Assembly (NCBI GenBank): GCA_000482145.1
Contig: AUXH01000525.1
Location: 1-13,645 of the forward strand
Source: Strigomonas culicis
Taxonomy: Eukaryota; Euglenozoa; Kinetoplastea; Trypanosomatida; Trypanosomatidae
DNA: 13,645 bases
Reading direction: 5' to 3'
The translations under genes were made by a program, and so were the position numbers. Below are positions 1 through 6,241 of this stretch, in pieces. Numbering within the stretch: position 1 is the first letter of the stretch; the number at the start of each line of letters is the position of its first letter. Below the pieces are notes generated by a model, which was not told the origin of the DNA, did not search any database, and saw nothing but the letters and a program-made list of their open reading frames with translations.

Positions 1-43
<43 letters not shown>
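1..43. repeat. GA dinucleotide microsatellite at the window edge
   Basis: The first 43 bases are an uninterrupted GA repeat (CT on the minus strand). A second, shorter GA tract lies at about 1935-1957. On the minus strand, the transcribed sense, such tracts can act as polypyrimidine signals for the next gene downstream. Confidence 0.9.
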
Positions 44-47
<4 letters not shown>

Positions 48-162
48 ATCTAAGAGAGCTGAAAAAAAAACAAAAAAAAGGGACTTCAGAGAACGTGGAG
101 AATAATAAATACGCAAAAGCGATAACAGAGAACGATTTAAAGGGGAGGGGGGGGGTGAGGCG

Positions 163-669
163 TTACTCTCTTTTTAAGTAAGTTGAAGTAACCTTGTGTC
201 CACTACGATTCTTGGGGCCGACCATCTCCTTCACACAAACTGAAATGTCAGCAGATTTAGTGTACACTAAAGCAGTTTGATAGCTGATCCACTGGATAGA
301 CTCGATTCCGCTCATTCTTCGGGCCAAAACTAGCAAAAACAAAAAGGACGTGTTCTTCAAAAGCAAATAGCAGGTCGGCTTCAACGTCACTAAGAAGCCT
401 GGAACCTCGGAACGAGGAGGTCCAGATATCGACAATTTCAGACGCTTAGAAAACAACACACAGTTATCCAAAGCTAAGATGGCCTCTTGTGCACAAATGG
501 GGTCCCCAAAACACACGAGAGCAGTTTGGTTCTGTTCATTTAACAGGATATCTTCTACAGACCCTATAGGGGTAAATAAACGATACAAAGACTGCCGAGT
601 CGATTCGGTTCCCACGGGAAAGGATAATCCACTGACCGCGACATACTCCATACACGTATTCTCCTTCAT
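163..669 (-). CDS. RRM RNA-binding protein, possibly with a second degenerate RRM
   Basis: This 168-residue protein has an N-terminal RNA recognition motif at about residues 9-83. It has an RNP2-like strand (YVAVSGL, about 9-15) and an RNP1-like strand (QTALVCF, 48-54), followed by a helix and a last strand (KRLKLSI). RRM proteins bind single-stranded RNA; in kinetoplastids they are major regulators of mRNA stability and translation. The C-terminal half (about 108-164) repeats the pattern weakly: a hydrophobic strand, then QTALVYT (131-137), a helix and a final strand, so a second eroded RRM is plausible. I chose the ATG at 669 because it is the first in-frame ATG after the splice acceptor AG (697-698, minus strand). 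A longer reading from 702 would need a TTG start. The stop is TAA. The upstream tract includes a C-rich run and the downstream flank is also C-rich. RRM identity is fairly secure; the target RNA and any orthologue are unknown. Confidence 0.75.
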   Translation of the reverse strand: MKENTCMEYVAVSGLSFPVGTESTRQSLYRLFTPIGSVEDILLNEQNQTALVCFGDPICAQEAILALDNCVLFSKRLKLSISGPPRSEVPGFLVTLKPTCYLLLKNTSFLFLLVLARRMSGIESIQWISYQTALVYTKSADISVCVKEMVGPKNRSGHKVTSTYLKRE

Positions 670-1024
670 GTTGTCTTCAACGGGATTGTCACTACCCTGC
701 AAGTTTCACGTAAAAAAAAAAAAGTATACAGAGGGGGGGGAGGGGGGTAGAGAAAGTGATAGAAAAACAAAAGAACATTTACAGCGCTCCGGCACAAAGA
801 TCTGTGCTGCATATACATTTGCACACAAGCGATATGATCACATCGAGTAAACACTTATGTGAGAGCAACAACAAGTATAATTGACAAGCAGCATAGTCAC
901 ACGTAAATATGACAGAGTAACATCTTAAACTGTTTCTTTTTTTTTTTCATATGTTTACCCATTCTAATGATTCAATTGCTATTTGTTCCATCTGCCTCAA
1001 CTGCACGTGTGTTGATTGTATTAC
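670..1024. other. Intergenic spacer between RRM and MYST genes
   Basis: About 355 bp. It contains the RRM splice acceptor at its left end and, to the right, AT-rich sequence that would be the 3' UTR of the MYST gene, with a T-run on the plus strand near 936-947. Open frames here are composition-driven or need non-ATG starts. I see no RNA gene. Confidence 0.6.
697..748 (-). promoter_or_regulatory. Polypyrimidine tract and trans-splice acceptor of the RRM gene
   Basis: Read on the minus strand, a C-rich run (about 731-747) and a run of twelve T (712-723) are followed by AG at 697-698. A second AG follows at 692-693. This leaves a 5' UTR of about 27 nt before the ATG at 669. The layout is the standard spliced-leader acceptor; the exact AG used is an inference. 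Confidence 0.55.
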
Positions 1025-1852
1025 CTACGAAGGAACCCACTGCAGAAACTCTGAGTGCAGAGCTTTTCTCGCATATCGCTGCTTTATCGCATCATCTAAA
1101 ACGATTAAAGGTCCTTGTTTGCCAACCGAAAACATAATACCTAAATCTTGCAACGCTACAAGGACATCCTCAGCAATGAGGCCAGAGCATTTGCAAATGG
1201 TATTGACAGAAATATAGTAGCCTCTATTTTCTAGATCTGTGATGGCGCGAACGACTTCCCTCTGCCATACCTTACGAAACAGGTTTTTTCCACTCAGACT
1301 TAATGGCCTTTCAGGAGTGCCAATCATTGACTCTCGACGAGCGATTTCATAGGAAAGCTCACCCAAAAAAGTACCGTATCCCTTCGCACGATATGGTGGA
1401 AGTACCATGACGCACGACAATGTGTTGATGCAATTTACGTTCCTACGAAACTCTTTGCTGAAGTAGCCAACAAAATGATACCCGCTATCGTCCACCTCGC
1501 ACAAAACAAAAAATGCAAAAAAATGAACGTCATCCAGCGTAACTTTTTCGGGCAAAAAGAAACGAGTCAGAATACCGAGCCTCCGCAAAAACAAAAAGCT
1601 CTGGATGTTTCGCCCGTCTACCTCAAAAACACACAGTGAACGAGACTCATCGCGGTATATTTCATTACCAGGGATCCAGAAAATATTTGTGCACTCATAC
1701 AAGTGCCTCTCCAAGAACTGTGGTGAAGAGAAGAAGCAAAGACACGAGTCGCATAGATATAGCTTCTTTCTATTGGGAACGAAATACGATACAACACTAT
1801 CGTTCAACGCTGTAAATGAATGTTTCGCAGTGATAATATCGATCACCTCCAT
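1025..1852 (-). CDS. MYST-family histone acetyltransferase (minimal form)
   Basis: This 275-residue protein is almost only a MYST catalytic domain, which transfers acetyl groups from acetyl-CoA to histone lysines in the nucleus. In order it has a C2HC zinc finger (C34, C37, H50, C54), the PGNEIYR block (61-67), the strand FEVDG (76-80), and K103 in FLPEKVTLDDV at the position autoacetylated in MYST enzymes. Then come VGYFSKE (128-134), the catalytic cysteine C147 in NTLSCVMVLPPY, the acetyl-CoA loop PPYRAKGYG (152-160), and the catalytic glutamate E181 in GTPERPLS. A C-terminal winged-helix-like part follows. All catalytic residues are present. There is no room for an N-terminal chromo or tudor-like domain, which suggests the smaller trypanosomatid type (HAT3-like by size, inferred). 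The start is the ATG at 1852; the preceding codon is TTG. The family call is secure, the subtype is not. Confidence 0.93.
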   Translation of the reverse strand: MEVIDIITAKHSFTALNDSVVSYFVPNRKKLYLCDSCLCFFSSPQFLERHLYECTNIFWIPGNEIYRDESRSLCVFEVDGRNIQSFLFLRRLGILTRFFLPEKVTLDDVHFFAFFVLCEVDDSGYHFVGYFSKEFRRNVNCINTLSCVMVLPPYRAKGYGTFLGELSYEIARRESMIGTPERPLSLSGKNLFRKVWQREVVRAITDLENRGYYISVNTICKCSGLIAEDVLVALQDLGIMFSVGKQGPLIVLDDAIKQRYARKALHSEFLQWVPS

Positions 1853-2287
1853 CAAAGTACCAACACAAGAGCAGCTGCAGAGTAACCTACTGGAAGACTA
1901 AGCTAAAACACAGAGAAAAAAAAAGAGATTACAAGAGAGAGAGAGAGAGAGAGAGAGCAGAGAAAAAAAATATGAGTTCTTTTCTACACAACGCACATAA
2001 TGTGTATCGATTTGTTAATAGTTTCATAGTGTTGTATATACGAAAATCTACGTACTTGTATGTATTCGTTTTTTTTTTTGGAATTCACTATATTTGCTAC
2101 TAAAAAATAAGGTAAAATAAGTAAAGGTACTAGATGTCCTTAAGATTCCTAAGATAACAATTTTGCATACTATTTTTTGTTTTTACGTTTCACTTTAATC
2201 TTTTTTTCGTAGATAAAGAGAGGAAAGGTGTATTTTTGATACGAACTAGACACCAATGAAAAAGCTTGGAGTGCAAAGCAAATTGAA
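1853..2287. other. Spacer between MYST gene and respiratory subunit gene
   Basis: About 435 bp of AT-rich DNA. The left part is the MYST leader and acceptor with the GA/CT microsatellite. The right part (about 1970-2287) should be the 3' UTR of the respiratory subunit gene and shows only homopolymer runs such as the T-run near 2070-2080. I see no gene. Confidence 0.6.
1887..1960 (-). promoter_or_regulatory. Polypyrimidine tract and trans-splice acceptor of the MYST gene
   Basis: On the minus strand a (CT)n microsatellite (about 1935-1957) and a T-rich run (about 1916-1924) are followed by AG at 1903-1904, then AGs at 1898-1899, 1890-1891 and 1887-1888. The first AG gives a 5' UTR of about 50 nt. 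The use of a dinucleotide microsatellite as part of the pyrimidine tract makes its length potentially variable between strains. Confidence 0.55.
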
Positions 2288-2662
2288 CTAGTGGTGACCG
2301 AGCTCAACCGCACCGGGGGCAGGACGGAGAGTGGCGGGACCAGCGGCATAACCTTCACCGATATCGAAGGCGAAGTTCCAAGGCTTGCGGTCCTGGGAGC
2401 GCCATCCGTAGTCGAGGTGGCTCGGACCACCGCCAGAGATCTCATCAAGCTTGGCCCAGAATCCGTCGTACATGATGGCAAACACGATGACGAACGGGGT
2501 AGCAGTGCATAGAGCCATCCAGTAGTTTTGTCCAGCCTTGTGGTACATTTCGCTGGTGTAGTAGCCAACGCCGCGGACACCGAAGTTCGGGCGCGCCTTA
2601 GCCTTCGAGTTGAAGGCAAGGAGGTACGTGCGCTTGCTCACAGAGAGTGCGGAGCGAAACAT
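2288..2662 (-). CDS. Small mitochondrial inner-membrane protein, putative cytochrome c oxidase subunit
   Basis: This 124-residue protein begins with a short basic, hydroxylated N-terminus (MFRSALSVSKRTYLLAF) typical of a mitochondrial targeting peptide. A motif rich in G, R and Y follows (PNFGVRGVGYYTSEMYHKAG, 25-44), then a single membrane segment at about 47-66, and a soluble tail rich in W, G and P that faces one side of the membrane. One membrane helix, small size and this tail fit the kinetoplastid-specific small subunits of cytochrome c oxidase (complex IV); I believe it resembles the one usually named subunit 10, but this is from memory. G+C and codon use are clearly higher than in the spacers, as expected for a highly expressed gene. 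The start is a clear ATG at 2662. A subunit of another respiratory complex remains possible. Confidence 0.6.
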   Translation of the reverse strand: MFRSALSVSKRTYLLAFNSKAKARPNFGVRGVGYYTSEMYHKAGQNYWMALCTATPFVIVFAIMYDGFWAKLDEISGGGPSHLDYGWRSQDRKPWNFAFDIGEGYAAGPATLRPAPGAVELGHH

Positions 2663-4023
2663 ATTCTTTTATACCAAAATACAGGGAAAAAAAAATCTGT
2701 TATGTTTGCCAACAGTATATATGCGAAATAATGAAACAAGCACAAAGATAAAAATGTGTGTGTAAGAAGAGCACGAAAGAGGAGAAAAATGAGAGAGAAA
2801 GAAGAAACTATCATCAGGATGAAAAGAATTCAAAAGCTCACTGTAGTTACAATCAGCTGTACAGTTACACACCGAACACCCATGAGAAGAAGGAAAAGCT
2901 TTGTATAGGAAAAAAAAGATATCTTTCGAATGCTAAGTATATTTGCAGGGAATCTACTTTTTTACGTGTAAATTGTTTTTTGCCGTCTACTTTCCACATA
3001 CTACCTTGCTATTGTTTCCATTGCTGTTTCCTCTTTAATTCTGTGAGTTTCTTCATTAAAACAACAATCACGAAGACAGAAAACAGTAATAACAATAAAT
3101 CAATTGAATGAACGTAGCTGATGAGCCGTGAATAAGAAGTGCAAGAAAGGAAGTTGCTTTTTTTTTTTTTCGCAAAAACAAATATGCAGCGTAAAAGAAA
3201 TGCAAATAAAACAAAGAAAAAGAAAAGAGCTTTTTTTTCACTTTCAGCGAGAACAAAAAAATAAAAAAAGTATGAATCTAGTTTTTTTTAAAAGAAAAAA
3301 GAAAGATGGAGATCAATAACGTACATCTTTTATTTTATTTATTTTATTTTTACGTTTAATATTTATGTACGTTTATTTGTCTTTCTTGCTATTTTATGAT
3401 TATGATTATGATTTCTCTTTTTTTTTTTTTTACACACCAGCTCGTGATAGTACTGGTATAAGTAAAAGTGCTTTTGCCAAGAGCATTCTGTAATGATGTC
3501 AGTAGAGGCTGTGATAGAGTTCTGTAAACACGCCCCATTACGAGATTAATTGAAATAGAGGTGTTATGGAGCACGCACTGCTTTCTTATTTGTACTTCAA
3601 TTGGTTTACATTAGTGCTTGTCGTTATAAATGAACAAATACCTTCCTTTATGTACTAAAATAATTTTGATTGGTATATCCTTTGTCCACAATGTACTTAA
3701 GTTATAGTATAATTCATGGGGTGGGATGTTTTATTATTATTAAAGTTTTATTTTCCTGTAAAAATAATAAGAAGAAAAAAAAACGAGAAACATACTAAGA
3801 AAAGAGGTATTGTTTGTGTATAGAAATGAAAAAGAGAATGGAGAGGGGAAATCTATATAATTTGTGTAATTGTGTAATCTAATCTAGATTTATTTTAGAA
3901 AGAAAAAACGAGAAAAAAAACACGAGAAAAAAAAGCACTGATATTTTTTTTTAAAAAAAAGGTGTAGAGAAAATCATGGAAGCAAAAAAGAAGCTTCAAT
4001 TGTTTTCGGTACGTAAGCACAAC
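2663..4023. other. Long AT-rich spacer downstream of the PSP1 gene
   Basis: About 1.36 kb, the longest spacer in the minus cluster. Most is low complexity, with A- and T-runs, a GATTAT hexamer repeat near 3396-3413 and TATTTTATTT repeats near 3330-3350. An island of normal complexity lies at about 3430-3720. It contains a short hairpin (stem 3467-3475 with 3479-3487, loop GCC, two G-U pairs) and a 49-codon minus-strand ATG frame (3389-3538) whose tail is only lysines and isoleucines encoded by homopolymer runs. I do not call that frame a gene. The spacer may be a long 3' UTR or hold an unrecognised non-coding RNA. Confidence 0.5.
2666..2698 (-). promoter_or_regulatory. Trans-splice acceptor candidates of the respiratory subunit gene
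   Basis: On the minus strand an AG at 2697-2698 precedes a T-run with trailing C residues (about 2685-2695), and another AG lies at 2666-2667. If the AG after the T-run is used, the 5' UTR is only 3 nt; if the upstream AG is used it is about 34 nt, but with a poorer tract. Both are reported because the sequence alone does not decide. Confidence 0.4.
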
Positions 4024-4713
4024 TTACTCACTCAAGCGAACCTTCTCCATCCAGATGCGGCAGCCAAACTCACGGTAGAGTTCCTTGAGCAGCTGAACAA
4101 AGTCGATTCGCGTCCGAGCTTCGTAATAAAAGGTTAACTTCTTCTTGTCAAACTGGTACTCAGCGTGCACAATTTCCATATCAAAACCGTGGCGGAATAC
4201 TTGCGACTGGCAGTATGAAACGGCAGCGTGTTCAGCCTCCTTAAGATCAGTAGCCCAGTAGTCAACTTCCCGTTGAGTGGCGTGACGGAGAACACTGTCA
4301 ACTGGCCCGGTGCGCTCTACATACGTCTTCACCTTAGGGTTGTTAATGCGAATGACAACGCCGATGTCAATTCCGCGATCGCCTCGCACAACCACATACT
4401 GGCCCTTCTCCACAATAATAGAGGAGGAGTACTCAGCTTGATGGCATTTGAACTGAACGAGCGCAGTGCAAATCGGAGGTCCTGTCGGCGCAGCAGGGGC
4501 TTGATCTCCTTTCTCTTGAAACAGCTCTTGAGGAGCAGGAACCAAGTAGTTTACATCCTCGACTTCATAATAATTACTTGCTTCATCTGGGAGGCACTTC
4601 CACGAGTAAGGATCATTGCGACGAACCTTTTTAGCCACAGGAAGCTGCTTGTTTTCCTTTGTGGACGTATATTGGATATTGGTGATATCCGTCAATGGAA
4701 ATGTGGCAAACAT
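4024..4713 (-). CDS. PSP1 C-terminal-domain protein
   Basis: This 229-residue protein ends in a PSP1 C-terminal domain (about residues 98-226). The recognisable pieces are the strand VEKGQYVVVRGDRGIDIGVV (101-120), the helix around LRHATQREVDYW (142-153), the CQSQVFRHGFDMEIVHAEYQ block (168-187), KKLTFYYEARTRIDF (191-205) and the final helix LLKELYREFGCRIWMEKVRL. The same fold occurs in bacterial RicT/YaaT-type proteins and in kinetoplastid RNA-associated proteins, such as components of the cycling sequence binding complex of Crithidia, so a role in mRNA regulation is possible. Residues 1-97 are a less ordered kinetoplastid-type extension. The ATG at 4713 lies 16 nt after a strong polypyrimidine/AG acceptor; a longer frame to 4815 would need a TTG start and would only translate the pyrimidine tract as phenylalanines. 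This is the first gene of the minus cluster. Confidence 0.85.
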   Translation of the reverse strand: MFATFPLTDITNIQYTSTKENKQLPVAKKVRRNDPYSWKCLPDEASNYYEVEDVNYLVPAPQELFQEKGDQAPAAPTGPPICTALVQFKCHQAEYSSSIIVEKGQYVVVRGDRGIDIGVVIRINNPKVKTYVERTGPVDSVLRHATQREVDYWATDLKEAEHAAVSYCQSQVFRHGFDMEIVHAEYQFDKKKLTFYYEARTRIDFVQLLKELYREFGCRIWMEKVRLSE

Positions 4714-4729
4714 GTTTCCAAACACTTGT

Positions 4730-4790
4730 CTGATTGCAAAAAAAAGAAAAAGAAAAAAAGGGTGAAATATGATAAAAAAAAAAAAGTGAG
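4730..4790 (-). promoter_or_regulatory. Polypyrimidine tract and trans-splice acceptor of the PSP1 gene
   Basis: On the minus strand two long T-rich runs (about 4773-4785 and 4739-4760) lead to AG at 4730-4731, 16 nt before the ATG. This is the clearest acceptor in the minus cluster and fixes the start of the gene. Confidence 0.75.
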
Positions 4791-4979
4791 AACCTTCGTG
4801 AAATGAAGCGTACAAGAACTATAAAATAGAGCTTTCTTTAGCAGATAAGAGTATGTAGTATATGAATGATAATGGAGAGATACGAAAAAGTTGCAATGAG
4901 AACAATAATATCAGACATGCTAACTTCAAAAAGCTCTGCCAGAGCATCGATACTACAAAAAGGAAGGCATTATATTATA

Positions 4980-5165
4980 ACAGGCGCACGCACAACACCG
5001 TTATTCTTTCTTATTCTGTTAACACGTGGATTCTGCCACACAATGACTGCGCAGTTAAAATACAACGAAACACACACAAAAATAGTATTTATTATGAAAT
5101 GAAAGAACATACACAGAACAACCCGAATAAACAAAAGTATGCCACAACCACAACTCTAAAAGAGA
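4980..5165 (-). promoter_or_regulatory. GT-rich flank facing the minus cluster
   Basis: Read on the minus strand this segment is rich in G and T, with pieces such as GTTGTGGTTGTGG (near 5140-5155), TTTTTGTGTGTGTTTCGTTG (near 5065-5085), CATTGTGTGG (near 5036-5045) and GGTGTTGTGCGTGCG (near 4984-5000). GT-rich elements promote Pol II initiation in African trypanosomes; the assignment here is by analogy. Confidence 0.4.
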
Positions 5166-5194
5166 ATACAAGAATCCCTCCTCCACAAAAATTT

Positions 5195-5585
5195 ACGGGG
5201 GCGTGGGCGCGGTTTGGCATGTGGCGCCGGTGTCCCCGCGGCGGTGATCCACGCCCCAGAGCCCGCGCCTCGCGGGGGTCGTCCTTTCGAATCCCGGCGG
5301 GCTGCGGGGCCGGCGGCCGGGCGCCTGGCCGCCCCCGTTGGCTGGCGGGCGTTGTCGCTTTGGGTAAGACGCCCTTTCACCGGCGGCGCACCCCGGGGGC
5401 GGGGGTCAAAAAGCCAAGGAACGGGGGGCGCGGGGCGGTGGCCGCGAACGGAAGCCGCGGGTCGTGGGGATGGCCGGTGGCGGCGCGGGTGATGGCGCGG
5501 CCCGGGCGGATTACACGCGGAGCCGCCGGCCCCGCCGCAAGGCCGCCCCGCCCCTTTGCGCGCCCCGTTGGTCGTGGCGTCGATC
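5195..5585. other. GC-rich CpG-dense island at the centre of the strand switch
   Basis: About 390 bp that differs sharply from its surroundings. By hand count the 60-base lines starting at 5281, 5341, 5461 and 5521 hold 49, 44, 47 and 49 G or C (73-82%), while the flanks are AT-rich. CpG is frequent. Several frames are open on both strands, but translations are only A, G, P and R, with no consistent coding signal and no acceptor placed to express them, so I treat it as non-coding. There are G-runs with G-quadruplex potential at about 5394-5436. It matches no rRNA, tRNA or snRNA core I recognise. Confidence 0.8.
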
Positions 5586-5810
5586 ACACATCGGTGTGGA
5601 AGTCTGATGTGATGATGTGCTTGTTGGCTTTGGGTATTTTTCTTTATAGTAGTGATCTCTCCTTTTTTTTTTTTAATGAGCTCGCGAGTAAAATAGAATT
5701 GACGGCGCGGGGAAAGAAGCAAAGGATGATTGACGAACAGAATGCTTCATGATCGGCGGCGTGTGTGTTGTTATTTCTGCATGAGTGTTCTTTCGCTTGG
5801 TGTTTCTCGT
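5566..5810 (+). promoter_or_regulatory. GT-rich flank facing the plus cluster
   Basis: On the plus strand the island is followed by GT-rich sequence: CGTTGGTCGTGGCG (about 5566-5579), GGTGTGG (about 5592-5598), a long run GATGTGATGATGTGCTTGTTGG (about 5607-5628), then GGCGGCGTGTGTGTTGTT (about 5755-5772). It mirrors the GT-rich flank on the other side, so each arm is GT-rich on the strand that will be the coding strand. Confidence 0.4.
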
Positions 5811-5826
5811 CTCTACGATAAAGATA

Positions 5827-6034
5827 GTTTTTTTCTTTGTTTTTCGAAAACCCATCCCAGCCACACCTGCGCCCTGCCACGACAGGGATCCTTGGGTTTC
5901 AAGAAGAGAAAGAACCTCTTTCTCGCACATTGCATGAGGTACAATACATCGTATACTTTATTCTTTCAGTAATGTTAAAGGCAAATCCATTTAAGAGAAA
6001 ACCAGTTATTTTACACGGTTTATTTGGTGTGTAA
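5827..6034 (+). other. First plus-strand polypyrimidine/AG after the switch, no clear gene
   Basis: A T-rich stretch at about 5827-5846 leads to AG at 5859-5860. The first ATG after it (5933) opens only 12 codons, and a second (5971) opens 20 codons ending at 6033. Neither resembles a known protein. This could be a leader or non-coding transcript at the beginning of the plus unit, or chance. Part of it (5882-5925) resembles 9587-9630. Confidence 0.3.
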
Positions 6035-6165
6035 TTCCCTCTCTGGAAAGAAAAGATGAACACACTCATTCTGAAAGGGAATGCGCTGCCCCGTTCTGCT
6101 AAAACTATTGTTTTTGGGGTTAATATCCGTTTATCTCCTATATGTGGTCTTTGTCCTCTTCACAA

Positions 6166-6216
6166 CTTTTCTATTTTGCTTTCTTGTATTCTACCTATTG
6201 TATTTTTTTTTTTTAG
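6166..6216 (+). promoter_or_regulatory. Polypyrimidine tract and trans-splice acceptor of the 6242 gene
   Basis: A long pyrimidine-rich stretch ending in T-runs (about 6202-6214) is followed immediately by AG at 6215-6216, 25 nt before the ATG at 6242. This supports the start chosen for that gene. Confidence 0.75.
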
Positions 6217-6241
6217 CTGACCTTTTCTTATTGATAGTATC

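Larger units (their letters stand above)
4714..6241. promoter_or_regulatory. Divergent strand-switch region, presumed bidirectional Pol II start region
   Basis: Genes to the left are all on the minus strand and genes to the right are all on the plus strand, so both polycistronic units must start within this 1.53 kb. Divergent switch regions of trypanosomatids are the known sites of Pol II initiation, marked by histone variants and acetylation, usually without TATA-like elements. Pyrimidine runs are on the minus strand left of about 5160 and on the plus strand right of about 5650, so the strand bias flips inside the region. The centre is a GC-rich island (listed separately) with outward GT-rich flanks. 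No tRNA, snRNA or spliced-leader gene was found. Confidence 0.75.

Noticed and set aside
479..850. Plus-strand 123-codon frame over the RRM gene
   Set aside because: Antisense shadow of the RRM gene that runs on through its splice signal; no protein-like features.
3119..3125. TGATGA word like a snoRNA C box
   Set aside because: The preceding base is C rather than a purine, and no D box with closing stem was found at a suitable distance.
2758..3319. Plus-strand frames of 117 and 63 codons in the long spacer
   Set aside because: They begin at non-ATG codons or inside low-complexity DNA, are rich in K, N and F from homopolymers, and oppose the direction of the cluster.
5288..5300. TTCGAATCC word resembling a tRNA B box
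   Set aside because: No T-stem pairing around it, no A box at the right distance and no acceptor stem, so not a tRNA.
4862..5752. Long open frames through the GC island on both strands (plus 4862-5752 and 5214-5492, minus 5156-5722)
   Set aside because: They are open because GC-rich DNA has few stops. The translations are A/G/P/R-rich, overlap in several frames, and run into clearly non-coding AT-rich flanks.
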